Shown piece by piece: positions 30,905 to 42,926 of a stretch of DNA of 64,000 bases. The DNA is taken from positions 118,458,709-118,522,708 of the forward strand of contig NC_134572.1 of NCBI RefSeq assembly GCF_050947875.1, written 5' to 3'. Position 1 is the first letter of the stretch; the number at the start of each line of letters is the position of its first letter. The DNA comes from Dermacentor variabilis (Eukaryota; Arthropoda; Arachnida; Ixodida; Ixodidae). The position numbers were made by a program, and so were the translations under genes. Under the pieces are notes generated by a model. The model saw only the letters and a list, made by a program, of their open reading frames with translations. It had not been told where the DNA came from and did no database searches.

Positions 30905-33070
30905 TGTAGAGTCCCAATACCATTCAAACAGAGATTCGCGCAATCTCGTCGCACTTCCAGCACATAACCGACGTCCGACAGTTTGGACGCAGGGTGGGGA
31001 ATCCTCTGTTGTTCGCCAGACCAGGCGATGTACAGGATTTGCTGAAATGCTCTAACTTTGCCCCGCAGCCGGTGAGCTCCTTCATCAGTCTTCACCTAGC
31101 TTGCTGTAAAGGCGTAGTCCGCGGTGTGGACATAAGCCTAATTCCATCAGAAATCCTAGATATATTTTCTGCAGCAGGTGTAGTTTCCATGTACACCGCT
31201 TGTACATAATGAGATTTTCCCTGCGGGAACAATAATAGCAACATTTACAGGGATGGTTCGCCCATCAGAAATAAAAACATGACCATTAATCTAGAGAGTA
31301 GTACCCTTGGCTCCACGATCACTACAATGCGTCAAGTGCTGGGGGTACGGACACAGCGCTAATGGCTGTCGATCAAGTACTCGTGGCCGTTTATGCGGGG
31401 AAGGCCATCTTGCCAACGATTGCACGTCTCAGGCTCAATTTTGCCGTTTGTGCAATGTAAATCATGCTGCCGACTACTCCAACTGCCTTGCAAGGTGGAA
31501 AGAGATCGAATCGGAATAATTGAGAGGAGGCGGTGCTGTGGTCGAGATGCCCTTGCAGAAGTTCGTAGCAGGACCCAGGGTTATGTTGGTGTAACAGCCC
31601 TTCAGTCACTTGGCATGGACTCGTCAATTTTCCAGAGAACTGCAACAGTTGTCGAAAAAGCGATGGATAAAGCATTAGAAAAGGTTCTACTCTTTGGCTA
31701 CAGCAATATCCACGAAATTGTCTGGTTTTTCTCAGACAAGAACAAACAGCCTACAAAATTCGGACGCCTTATATAGAAAGTCACCTGAGTGTGAGACTGA
31801 TATTCCCTCTAACAGTGAGGATTCAGGAAGACCTTCGACTTCGAAACAGGTTGATAATGAATGCCATTCTGATTCAGACTCTCTAGGTAATCGAGATTTG
31901 TCTACGGACACTAGAGTTCTTAAATGTACTAGACCGCCTAACAACGAACTACCTAATTCTCCTAACTCTAAAATAGAAAAGTGTGCGAAAGAATCACTGG
32001 TTAGCTCCTGGTCCAGATGGCACTACATTAGGCTTGTTGAGAATATTCTTTGGCCTCTCCCCGAAAGACCTCTGCAGTATAGTAATTACTCCCTCATGAA
32101 CGCATGGATACGTCCTGACTGGAAACTCGCAAAAATAATCGCCCTGCTTAAAAATTAAGAAGCGGGAATGCATATAGATAATATAAGGTCAATCGCTCTA
32201 ACTTCGAATGTTATAGATTTAATAGATAGGGTATTGCACGTTCATATCATAAAATTTTTAAATGGTAATGCACTATAAGCCGATGTCAGATTGAATTTAG
32301 ACCTGGAAACTCTATATGATGCGCACATGTCGATTTAGAGGGGGCGTGAAGTTTGCTCGACGCAGGCGGCAATATGCAGCTTTAGTGACCCTTGATTTAT
32401 TTAAAACATGCGACAGCGTAGAGCATGTCATACTCATTAACTCTTTAAATAGCATGAGTTTTCCTAGGTATATCATAAATTGGATATATGAATTTTTGAA
32501 GTATAGGAAAGTTTATTGTCTCCAACGTGGCTTGTGGACGAAAAAATATAATCAATCAAGAGGAGCTCCCCAGGGATCTGTCCTTTCTCCTATTTTGTTT
32601 AACATTTTATTAAGCTCATTCACATTGTGCGATACCATACAATTATATATCTATGCAGACGACATAGCATTCTTTGCATCTGCGAGTCGTATTCACTCAT
32701 TACAAAGAACACTGCAATCATACTTAGGAACGTTTGAAGCTTGGTTTGCAGATATTCGAATGTGGTTTAAGGTGAACAAGAGTTCGATGACTGTGTTTGC
32801 ATTGAATGCACCCGTTTATTTTTCTATCCAATACCGTTAGGAAGTAATTCGGCAAGTTGGCTTTATCAAATATCTAGGTGGAATATACGACGGAAAACTG
32901 AGCTGGTAATAGAAACTGCACGGTAATAGAAGAAGTAAAGCTTCTTGTGGATAGAATTCGAACTGCTGTACGTACGCTTGGCCAGGAAATTTTACAGACC
33001 ACACAATCTGAGAAAAAGGTTAATATCTCAGCAGCCTCACACTGGAGTCTGGTGTTCGCATTTCCAGCCG
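30905..33070 (+). pseudogene. Decayed, internally deleted LINE (gag plus RT), unit 2
   Basis: Near-identical to 16,640-18,800. Gag-like knuckles lie at about 31,328-31,490. The RT core (GAPQGSVLSPILFN, about 32,563; YADDIAFFAS, about 32,652) lies in an open stretch ending at 32,840. The frame breaks and missing endonuclease region match unit 1, so the element was dead before the duplication. Confidence 0.85.
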
Positions 33071-33249
33071 CCGCGAGTATATGCGAACAACACAGTAATG
33101 CACTGTTTTACTGGCTACCTTTGCATGCTGCTCAGAAATTCAGCGTTTTACGAGATCCCGTGGTATGTAAAATACTGTGGTCGGTGTGCGTATGGGCATG
33201 CTGCCTCTGAAAACATGATGCGTTCAAGGCGTCCGTCATGCTCGCTGGC

Positions 33250-34829
33250 TGTCAACAACACTGTTCAACAAAAGGCTCGGTGTAGTAGTATCGTTCCCGC
33301 GCGTGTGTTTGTACGTGTGTGCATGTGCTAGTGTTTCCACTCTTTGTGCACTTACACAGAGCTTCGTTGTATATAGATTCCAAGTCGTTGGTTCTGCTGC
33401 AATTCCTAACGCGATAACCACTACCATAGTTTTAACCACGCAGGCCCTCCGCGTGGCGCAGACTCGTTACTGAACTAATTGGCTTCCTCAAAGCAAGATG
33501 CGTCAGAAAAGTCTCAAAGTTCAACTTACAGACATGATAGCGTGGTATTGTAGTTTGTACATGCCAGAAAACATGATTCCGTTGCGTGCAAACTCAAACC
33601 CCTTTTCCGGCGTTTCTGCCACGCATAGAGCGGCGCGCTGCGCTCGGTTCCTTGCAAAACCACCACCCAGATGGCGCTCGCAGTCGTGCATGCAGCCTTC
33701 GGCGCCGACCTTTCCCGGTAAACATTACTGTTACATAAGGTACAGTTGCCAGGAAGTGTGAGAAGCAGTCGGAGATCATTGAATTGCAAATTTCGTTCCA
33801 CTTTGAGAGGCGGAGCTTACGCGTCCTCCAATATTTTAACACTTTTTAAAAGGAAAAATTCTTGTGTCTCTCGTTGCAATAGCTTATACCCCATTAAGAC
33901 GGCCAGTTTGACCAGTTGGTCGGGATTCACAGTAAGGTTTTGTTACAGCGCCACAGAACACACGGACAAAAAGGATAAGGTAAAAACGATGACACGGCGC
34001 CGTGTGGTCGTTTTTATCTTTCTTTTATCCGCGTCTTGTGTTGCGCTGTTCCGAAACCTTCAACGAAGCTTGTAGCCTCTTAAGGCGACGCGTAGTCGAT
34101 TGGTACAAGAATTATGATCCTTAACAGTGACTCGTACCCCCGTAGGGAAGCAAAAAGGCAAAGGCTCGTACTTTCGTTGAAATCACTCGTACAACACAAA
34201 GAACAGCGCACGTTTCAATAGAGAACAATCTCAAAACAAGCATCCACACCATCAATAAAGAATTGCATGCCCTCTCGGAAGTACGCTACTGCTGAGGATG
34301 CTTGCCAAACGAGAAACGAGGTGCGACTTGCGAAGCGACGGGCGCGAAGCCATGTGATACGCAATATAGTTAAATAAAACTGATATGAGAAAACATTTAG
34401 GCACGATAAAACAGGATATGTGTCGGAAACAAACTGGTTAGACAGTTCTACATTAACAAGAATTCAATCAACGTTTTACAGTGGAACGGTAAACCGAGAA
34501 AACTAAGAGTAGTCGCTGAAGAGAACATCGGTTGTGTCCTGAACGAAGCAGGCGGCAAAGCATAGCAATATTCAGGCACACCATAACATTGCAGCGATCA
34601 TAAAAGGAGAGAGATCACAAAAAGCATCGTCGAATAGCTATGAAAATCCTCTATATCAAAACAGAAAATTCAGTTCTAGTGACTTCAAGCACACACATAC
34701 GCAGAAAAAAAAAGAAAAAAAAGAAAGGTTTTAGTTATCTTAATCACAAGCACTTTTACATCATGAAGTCGGGTATCGCATTGTATAAAAGAACAGAGCG
34801 AAAATCCAACACGGACGGCAGAGACAACT
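33250..34829. other. Unit sequence downstream of M13 copy B; no gene recognised
   Basis: Aligns with 18,980-20,554. Short frames only. Confidence 0.5.
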
Positions 34830-36806
34830 TCAAGTACGGTGCGGGCCTAGGCCCAGGCACTCACGAGGTTTCGTCATCGAAGCATTTCTGGAGCAACTGA
34901 ATGTCTGCGCAAAATCCTGAGCGTACATTAGAGGCACGCTGATCTCGAAGTATGCCTGCAGCGACTTCTGGTCAGGACAACGGTGGTAGCTGTTGAGTAT
35001 GTAAAAAAATTGTGCGTGAGAGAGCGTCCAGAGACTCCAAGCGTGTTGCACCGTGTGCCAGTCGGTCACGTTCAGTGCAGTCAGAACAGTGGACATAGCG
35101 AGCGAACTGTAGAGCACCTTGTCCCTGCGGCTTAACATGGCGTTGTTAATGTATGCGTCATTAAAGCAAGCAATGAAATTTTCCATGTGCATTCTTGTCT
35201 TAAGTTTCCAGTTCACTAAACCCACAGTTAGCCTCCACAGACTGTCCGCGAAGCTCTGACCGAGGATTGCCATGTTGGGAAGAAAAGAATTGGGACCTGT
35301 GCGAATGACGTCGTACACAGTTGGTGATGGCAGGATAATTCTGTCTCCCAGCAGGCTTAAATCGCCGTAGTCTCCTGATGTTCTCCCGAGTACAACCTTC
35401 GACCGTCGCGCAATGTAGACTTCAAGGTCAAAACGCCGGCCTTTGAGCAAGTTCTGGGCGAAGTTCTGCGTGGCCTTTGGCACTGGCACTGAAGCTCGGG
35501 TCTCAGCCATTGGTGTAACAAACCTCATATTTTTGAAGAATCGGTCTCGCTTCTTCGCGTCTTTAGCGTCAATGAAAGAGATCCTCTTGAAGTGTTCGTG
35601 AACGGCGTTTTTTATTAGCGCGAATATGTACGTTACCTCAAAATCTTTCTCGGGAGTAGTGAGAATTTCGGCCTTGAACAGTTCCCGAAGCTCAAAAAGT
35701 TGCAATGCGTTTCCCGTGCAGATTTCCGCGACTTGGGGCGAAAATCGAGTGCCCTTGGTCTCGAACTGCTTTATGCCTGTTACGACCGCGTGCCACAGAA
35801 GGTAGGCCGCCTTGGTATCTCCACTCGTGTAGTTGGCAAAAATGTCGTAAAGCAGGCGAATTGGTCTCACGCCAAAAACCGTTATAATTTCAACATCAAA
35901 GATGAGACCCTCCGAATTCATCGCGGCGTCAACATCATCGATGTTCCAAACCTCACGGCTAAAATTGCTTCTGCTGTTTGATAGATTGTAGTCTCGCCAG
36001 TGTTTTTCTTGAAATTGCTCACAGAGCGTTGCAGCCAACTTGGCGGTACCCATCGTTGTCGCTGTCGAATTCGTAGTACGCTTGAGCGCCTCCACTGTAG
36101 CGTTGAGACAATCCAGAGAGAGGGAGTCGGGGTTACAAATAGGGTTGATTGCGATGAGGATGCCCTCAATTCCTTGGGAAAATATATCGATGACTGAATT
36201 GAGAGAATACCTGAGAGACGCCGCCACGCTAAATGCCATCGCGCTCCGAGAGTCCACTTTCTGCAGGAGGCCTCCAGTTTCCTGCAACAAGGCACTCGCG
36301 AGTGAGGTCGCGAACGACTCGCGGTGGGAGACGGTCTTCACGCACGTCTCGTAGGATGAGTGGAGGAAGCTTCCTGCCTTAAGCATTTTTACATTGGGCG
36401 GCATCACGCCTGTTGTCATGGCGCTATCGAGTCTAAAGTCAAGGCTGGTGTGTTTGTAGCGGCCGAGCTCGATGGAACTTGAGCAGACGTACGCGAAGAA
36501 GTCGTCGCACGGGTCTACGCTCGTGTCGAGGTACCTGGCTATTTTGCCGACCTCGTCGGGGCAGCAGAACGAGTGGGTCTCGGTGTCCGAAGGCTGCTTG
36601 CTCTTTCTCTTTCCCAGAATTACGTAGACACTGAATAACACGATCACCACGATTGTGGCCACAGACATTGCACCGGCACACCCAGCGAAGAGCGTGCGTT
36701 TGCTGGCGTTCTTGAGTGGCGGTGCGTTGACGGGACGGTTTGCTGCGGGAGCCCCAGAGCCGCGAAAAGGCGCAGTTGCCGGTCGTGGATGAGCACCGCC
36801 GGCCAT
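34830..36806 (-). CDS. M13 (neprilysin/ECE-like) pseudoprotease, copy B, 658 aa
   Basis: Same architecture as copy A: cytoplasmic tail, one membrane helix, M13 N-terminal signature, and GQSFAD where active enzymes have HExxH, so probably without peptidase activity. By eye it differs from copy A at only about nine residues, four of them in the membrane helix. The frame stays open 15 codons upstream to a GTG, but the conserved ATG at 36,806 matches the other copies and is preferred. A SINE lies about 85 bp upstream of the start, in this copy only. The open frame and near-identity to A suggest a working gene or a very recent duplication. Expression cannot be judged from sequence. Confidence 0.88.
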   Translation of the reverse strand: MAGGAHPRPATAPFRGSGAPAANRPVNAPPLKNASKRTLFAGCAGAMSVATIVVIVLFSVYVILGKRKSKQPSDTETHSFCCPDEVGKIARYLDTSVDPCDDFFAYVCSSSIELGRYKHTSLDFRLDSAMTTGVMPPNVKMLKAGSFLHSSYETCVKTVSHRESFATSLASALLQETGGLLQKVDSRSAMAFSVAASLRYSLNSVIDIFSQGIEGILIAINPICNPDSLSLDCLNATVEALKRTTNSTATTMGTAKLAATLCEQFQEKHWRDYNLSNSRSNFSREVWNIDDVDAAMNSEGLIFDVEIITVFGVRPIRLLYDIFANYTSGDTKAAYLLWHAVVTGIKQFETKGTRFSPQVAEICTGNALQLFELRELFKAEILTTPEKDFEVTYIFALIKNAVHEHFKRISFIDAKDAKKRDRFFKNMRFVTPMAETRASVPVPKATQNFAQNLLKGRRFDLEVYIARRSKVVLGRTSGDYGDLSLLGDRIILPSPTVYDVIRTGPNSFLPNMAILGQSFADSLWRLTVGLVNWKLKTRMHMENFIACFNDAYINNAMLSRRDKVLYSSLAMSTVLTALNVTDWHTVQHAWSLWTLSHAQFFYILNSYHRCPDQKSLQAYFEISVPLMYAQDFAQTFSCSRNASMTKPRECLGLGPHRT

Positions 36807-36889
36807 GGTGTCGCTCTTCTTCTTCGGCGCCTCGCGGCCCGTGACTTGCACGTGCTGTTATTGGGTTGATTACGAATGTGAAATTTTAC

Positions 36890-37128
36890 CCGCCGTGGTT
36901 GCTCAGTGGCTATGGTGTTGGGCTGCTGAGCACGAGGTCGCGGGATCGAATCCCGGCCATGGCGGCCGCATTTCGATGGGGGCGAAATGTGAAAACACCC
37001 GTGTGCTTAGATTTAGGTGCACGTTAAAGAGCCCCAGGTGGTCAAAATTTCCGGAGTCCTCCACTACGGCGTCCCTCATAATCAGAAAGTGGTTTTGGCA
37101 CGTAAAACCCCAAATATTATTATTATTT
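36890..37128 (+). mobile_element. SINE insertion (Ruka-like) just upstream of M13 copy B
   Basis: The best-preserved SINE in the window: a tRNA-like head with box A (tggttgctcagtgg) and box B (ggatcgaatcccgg), a body ending cgtaaaaccccaaa, and an (ATT)n tail. It is flanked by the 15-base direct repeat aatgtgaaattttac (36,875-36,889 and 37,129-37,143). Unit 1 has a single target copy (about 22,606), so this is a post-duplication insertion. Confidence 0.95.
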
Positions 37129-37864
37129 AATGTGAAATTTTACAGCGAAGCTGGTTGGTAATGCAACTATAAAAGCGCTCGAAAGCTTCATATATATGCA
37201 TCAAATATCACGGCTTTCGTAAAAAAAGGAACGAAAACTACATAACCCACGATGATGTTTATGATTTGACAAAATGTGGGGAATTATAGGGGCAAACTCC
37301 GATGTGCGCCCATCAGAGGTTAAATAAAAATGGCTAGGCACTAGTTTTCGGGCCGCTGGGAAGCGTTATACGAAACGTTTCTAAATGTTACCCGCTTGCC
37401 TGATTGGAACAAAGATCGCAGGTAATTCATATTTCCAAGATATTGGGGACACATTGTGGGATGACGTGTTACCGACAGTCTGAAGTGTTCAGGTAATTAG
37501 TGGCATTAAAAATATTAAGGCACAAGCTCTCCTTGATTATTATACATGTCATGCGAAACATTTGGGAAAGGTATAGACGGCGCAAATGCAAGCAAGGAGT
37601 TGGGACGATAGTATGACACGACATCATGAGAACCATGAAATGACGACGTCTGAGCGGGCGACGACGGTATGGTATGAGGACGGTGGGTGTACGATGGAGT
37701 ATCGTCCGAAATAGAATCACTCTTATTTTGCGCGTAGCGCCCAGTGACTTTCACATGCCGCGTATGTTAAAAAGACCACGCGAGCCTCATTACCTCTTTT
37801 CGATGCGGAAGTGTAAACTGGGTGTTCCAGTTATGATGAATGTTTTATTTTGAAATCAAAGCCT

Positions 37865-37866
<2 letters not shown>

Positions 37867-37930
<64 letters not shown>
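37867..37930. repeat. (TA)n microsatellite
   Basis: 64 bp of pure TA in the upstream flank of unit 2. Units 0 and 1 have no such tract (about 4,455 and 23,337). Confidence 0.95.
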
Positions 37931-37934
<4 letters not shown>

Positions 37935-38124
37935 GGTGAAACCAGCTCTATAGCTGTCGCAGCAACCTGAAGAAGCGTCCAGAAGTGATTCTGCTGCTCC
38001 TAATTCAATTTCAATAATTATTTACCAAATATAATAACTAATATAGCTACATTTCAATATTTTATGAAGTAATATTCTTTATAATTTTAATGTTATACTT
38101 ACGGCAACTCTTAATAATAAATTA

Positions 38125-38350
38125 AATTTTGGTGTTTTACGTGCCAAAATCACGATCTGATTATGAGGCACGCCGTAGTTGGGGACTCCGAAAATTTTAC
38201 CACCTGGGGTCTTGAACGTGAAACTAAGTAGAAGTACGCGGGTGTTTTTGCATTTCGCCCCCATCGAAAAGCCGCCGCCGTGCCCGGGATTCGATCGCAC
38301 GACCTGGTGCTTAGCAGCTCATCACCACAGCCACTAAGCAACCACTGCGG
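38125..38350 (-). repeat. Old SINE copy, unit 2
   Basis: Orthologue of the SINE copies at 4666-4893 and 23,540-23,765. Confidence 0.85.
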
Positions 38351-39339
38351 GTGTACGGCTAATGTAACAACAGAATACTTTATAACAGATTCACTAAGAT
38401 GCAAATAATTGGGACGCTTCATTTTTTTACAAGTGTGGTTTTTTCATTGCTCAACGTCCAAAAAGAAAATAAAAGCATTGAAACTAAAACCCTACCGGCT
38501 CCCTGCTCATGCGCTGCAGAACTTCTACTCTCAAACACTCGTCCAACGAATTCTGCTCTCGTAATAGAACATCTTGCTCATAAATGTGAGATGTTTAATT
38601 CCTTCTACGTCACGACTACATTGATGCCATCTAAATGCATGTTAGACTCGGACTCACGCAGCAAAATGATAGATGTACATCTATAGCTAGCGACAGGATG
38701 TTTGATAACTTGGCTCTGGCAGTATGCTTAATGCTTTCGCAGATGGCGGTACGCTCGGACGATAGGCTCACAGCTAGCAAGCGTTTCGTGACCATCATCA
38801 AACGCTGTCAAAGTGGTGCAGCCACCTGGTCAGACATGGAGAGCGCGAATTTTGTTCCTTTGTATCATATTGGAGTACTGTCCTGCCGCGGCGTGCCAGC
38901 TGGACACTGGGACGCATTTCTTGAACACAGTGGATGCGTTCCGATTTTGGGCAGCATGGGTGACAGTCTACGTAGACAGCTAAGAGGACAGCTTCGAGCC
39001 CAGGTATCATGGAACGCGTCTGTAGCCGCCTGGAAGACATCTCTGCGAATTGATGAGACCTCGAGGTGACTATAGAAAAAGCTTAGTAAAGGACGTATAA
39101 ACGTGACATTTTAACTGTTTGCGTGTGCGAACTTAAGAATAACGCAACGTGTATACTTCACTTAAGGCGCAAAAGAAAGCGTGACTATGTTTTCTTGTGC
39201 AGATACAACCATTGCATTGAGTTTCCAAGCTTGCCGATGAGATGCCATCTTGTTTCGACAGCAAAGCACCCTGCATCGTTTTTATTTCGATGCCGGTTTC
39301 GCGAAGCTGTCTTCCTTGGCGGCTTCCTTATAATTGGGG

Positions 39340-39770
39340 TGGGCTCGGCGGCTGTGCACAAACGCAGATCGCTAATCCATTCACTCTTGTTATGCAGGTG
39401 TTTCGGCGCGCATTCGTGCGCCTGTTGCTTCCAGCCCTAGTGACGACTTCCCTGGCAGCCCCGTTACAATATCGTGCTTGGTCAGGTGAACATGACAGGA
39501 TTGGCTGTCACCCATCCCCGATGTGCATTCCTGGATTTTCAACTGCACCGCCCTTGAAGCCCCTGAATTTCGTCGGGAGCGGCACATCTGCGTTTTCGAT
39601 GACACCGCTACCGAAGACGGTGGTGCTCGATGCAACCTGGACAAACCTGCCGTCATCGACATCAACTTCCCGGTCAACTTAAAAGAGCAGGCACTACCGG
39701 TGGCGCCTCCTGGGCTCGGCGGCTGTGCACAGACGCAGATCGCTAATCCATTCACTCTTGTCATGCAGGT
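39340..39770 (+). repeat. Direct repeat in the CR1 5' region (371-bp period)
   Basis: About 60 bases beginning tgggctcggcggctgtgcac at 39,340 recur at 39,711, both ending at tgcaggt. The arrangement resembles one complete and one partial 5' monomer, as seen in some LINE promoters. It could instead be two overlapping 5'-truncated insertions. Confidence 0.7.
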
Positions 39771-39779
39771 TGGTAAATC

Positions 39780-40615
39780 TTAGTCTTTTTTCTAGGAAGT
39801 CTAGCAATTATTTCCTGCTTCAGCTGCCGCGCCCGCACTGCTGCCTTCTTGTCGCTCTTGAGTGTTCTCATGTAATTCGTGCCTTGTTGATGATGTCGGG
39901 CGATGTTGAAAGCAACCCGGGCCTGAACTCCGATGCTTTGATAACTGAATTGAAGAACTTGTCTGCTGGTCAGTCGCAATTAATCAGATTAAAGACCTGA
40001 AAGTTCATTCATTGTCGGCGGACAAAGCTATTGCTGATATGGGCAAACGCATGACTTATCTAGAGGGGCATTATCAAAATCTAGTCTCCCTGCGCTCTGA
40101 CATTGAAACCGTGATAACGTGTACAGCTGAAGTGACCACCGTGGTACACAGGCTTGAAACGCGTATTGATGACGCTGAGAACCAGTCACGACGCAATAAT
40201 CTTATGTTTTTTATTCCCTCCCTGAACCAACTGGATCAGAGGCGTTTGCCCAGACGGAGCAACTTATCTTCGAGCACTGCCACGATCATTTGAATATTTG
40301 TATCGAGCTGAAAGAATTTGAGCGCGCACATCGTCTCGGTCATCGCTCAGGTACTAAGCGCCACCGTCCTATCACAGCAAAATTCACCTTCCATAAAACA
40401 AAGGATTGATTCTTTCTAACGGCCACAAGTTCAGAGGAAGCAGCCTCAGCGTCGGAGAGGATTTCTCTCGTTCCGTACAAAACGCTTGCAGGCATCTCAT
40501 TACTTTCGCAAAAAGCAAAGCATTACCCTTTTCTTTGCGATTCAAAACACTGCATATGGGCCGTAAGCGCTACGTCTACGACGAGCAAACGCAGTCTGTC
40601 AAAGAAATAATATAG
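39780..40615 (+). pseudogene. CR1-like ORF1 with 2A-like motif (broken)
   Basis: The first part contains a hydrophobic stretch followed by GDVESNPGL at 39,899-39,925, one residue off the 2A consensus DxExNPGP. In active 2A peptides the ribosome skips the last Gly-Pro bond; here Leu replaces the essential Pro (one base change), so skipping should be lost. After a stop the frame resumes with a coiled-coil-like region (about 40,012-40,200) ending RIDDAENQSRRNNLMFF, then a segment with FERAHRLGHRSG (about 40,318) typical of L1/CR1-type ORF1 RNA-binding domains, and ends at about 40,615. At least two frame breaks. Confidence 0.75.
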
Positions 40616-40639
40616 CAATCTCCCCGTGGTAAAAATGTC

Positions 40640-42926
40640 TGTTGTACTGTTAAGCCCAAACCTAGGATATCATTGTCTGTAAACTTTACCAACGCACGCA
40701 GTTTCCTTCCAAAACGTGACGCTTTTCCTTACCTTCTTTTATCATGCAAAAGTACTATAACAGTGATAACCGAAACGTGGCTAACAGAAGATATAGCAGA
40801 TACAGAAGTACTAGCCGACCTACCAGAATTTAATGTCTATCGAAAGGATTCCCAAGGCATGCGGGGGGGGGGGGGGGGGGGTGTACCGATCGCTGTGCAC
40901 TAGCAGTTATTGTGCTCCGTAGCCAAAAACATGACTTCTGATCTTGAAGTATTATGGCTAATTATTCATGCTTCCCCCATACTATCATTCTAGGGGTTTG
41001 CTACAGACCTCCGAATAATATTCCAGATTTCACATTTAAACTTAATAACAGTTTGAGTGACCTTAGTAATCAATATCCGCAGGCAGAAGTCGTTCTTTTT
41101 GGTTAATTTAGTTTTCCTCAAATAGACTAGAGCTTAACGTCCCCATAACTATGGGCAGTGAGCCTGCCAGAGATTTCGCGGATTTACGCCTTAATTTCAA
41201 TTTAAGCCAACTTATATCAGAACCTACCCGCGTTGCACTGAGCACTTCTAGCATCTTAGATCTCATCCTAACCAGTAATCCGGAAAGCTTATCATCAATA
41301 GCCTATCTACCTGAAGTCAGCGACCCCAAAGTAATTCACGCCACATTTTCGTTTTAACCCGCAACACGCCATTTAGTCAGAAAAACAATCCGCCTGTACA
41401 ATAAATGTAATTATGATGCAATTAATAGTGATCTGAGCGCATTTCTGCTCTAGTAACGAAAACTGGTCAACATATAAAAACCAGCTAGGTGATCTCGTTG
41501 ATAAGTTCATACCGAGAATAACGGGCCGCGGAAACCGAAACAAGCCATGGTTCACTAAATCGCTTAAGCGACTTGAAAACAAAAAGAAGCGTCTCTTCCG
41601 CTCAGCCGAACTAAACGGACACCCCTCTGCTTGGGGGAAATATTTTGTGGCCGAAGACGATTATCTGAAGGCTATACGGAATGCTAAATTCTCCTTTTTC
41701 CACGATGAACTGCCTAAAATGCTTACGAACAGCCCTCGTCAATTTTGGCAAACAATGAACCCTCAGGAGGCGTGCATGATCAGCGTGTTAAATGCACGTG
41801 GCGAAGTTGTCAGCGACAGCGAGAGTGCTGACATTTTTAACGAAGCCTTTTTCTCTGTATTAACTAACGAGACTTCAACTCCAGATATTCCCACATCTAC
41901 TAACATAACTGCGCGTATGTCGCCAATGATATTCTCGGCAGATGGAATCCCCTCGATCATTGATAACATCAAGCTTTCATCGTCTGCAGGTGTAGATGAT
42001 ATTAATTCCAAACTCTTAAAAAATATTAACCATGCATCTACTGCGTACCTAATTTTGTTGTTTTCCCAGTCACTCTCTACAGGCATCTTACCATCCGACT
42101 GGAAAGTGGACAAGGTCGTTCCAGACTTCAAATAAGGCAACAGAGACACCCTATTAATTTATCGTCCTATATCATTAACTAGTGTCCCTGCAAAATCATG
42201 GAACACGTCATATACTCGCATATCGTGGATTTCTTAGACTCAATCTGTTTTTTTTTTCACCCTTTTCAGCACGGATTCCGGAAAGGCTATTCTTGCGAAA
42301 ACAGTTGGCAATTTTCCTTCACGACCAGCATGTTAACCTTGACAGTAACCTTCAGACTGATGCCACATTCCTGGATTTTGCAAAAGCATTTGACACAGTT
42401 CCTCATAAACGTTTTCTGCTAAAATTGTCTCAGTTAAATTTACACACCGACGTACTAAAGTGGATAGGGGCATTCTTGACTAGCCGCTCTCATTTGTTTT
42501 TGTTAATAACCATTATTCTAGCATACTCTCCGTAACATCAGGCGTCCCCCAGCGATCCGTCTTAGGACCACTTCTTTGTTTAATTTACATTAACGATCTA
42601 CCAACGCATGTATCATGTAACATTCGTATGTTTACAGATGATTGTGTAATCTACCGCGCAAAGTTACCAGCACATCTGACCACACGCTCGTCCAGAACGA
42701 TCTCAATAATGTACAAGAATGGCGTAATCGCTTGCTAATGAACCTAAATCCTAACAAATGTAAACGCGTGTCTTTCACTCGCTGCCGTAATCCCCTCACA
42801 TTTACCTATCCCATTGCTGATGTTCCAATAGAATCAGTCCAAACATTAAAATACCTCGGTGTCACCCTATCTTGTGATATGTCCTGGCGCTTGCACACTA
42901 CTAACATCATCTCAGCTGCTAAATAG
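40640..42926 (+). pseudogene. CR1-like ORF2: endonuclease and reverse transcriptase (broken)
   Basis: Endonuclease pieces: NARSFLPKRDAF and VITETWL (about 40,690-40,790), then a run of 19 G near 40,863-40,881 that shifts the frame, then SSILDLILTS (about 41,250). Reverse transcriptase pieces: SSAGVDDINSKLLK (about 41,980), FQHGFRKGYSCE (about 42,265), FLDFAKAFDTVPHKRF (about 42,368), [12 protein letters not shown] (about 42,542) and FTDDCVIYR (about 42,630), where the catalytic YxDD-type box reads FTDD. Multiple frameshifts; not functional. Confidence 0.85.

Larger units (their letters stand above)
25191..38877. repeat. Tandem unit 2 (carries M13 copy B)
   Basis: Near-identical to unit 1 over about 12-13 kb of alignable sequence (see the unit 1 entry for differences). 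It ends where the gagtac(a/t)gtcctg block recurs at the head of unit 3. Confidence 0.9.

Noticed and set aside
40863..40881. Run of 19 G coding poly-Gly
   Set aside because: It falls within the decayed CR1 endonuclease region and shifts the frame; most likely slippage or a sequencing artefact rather than a feature.
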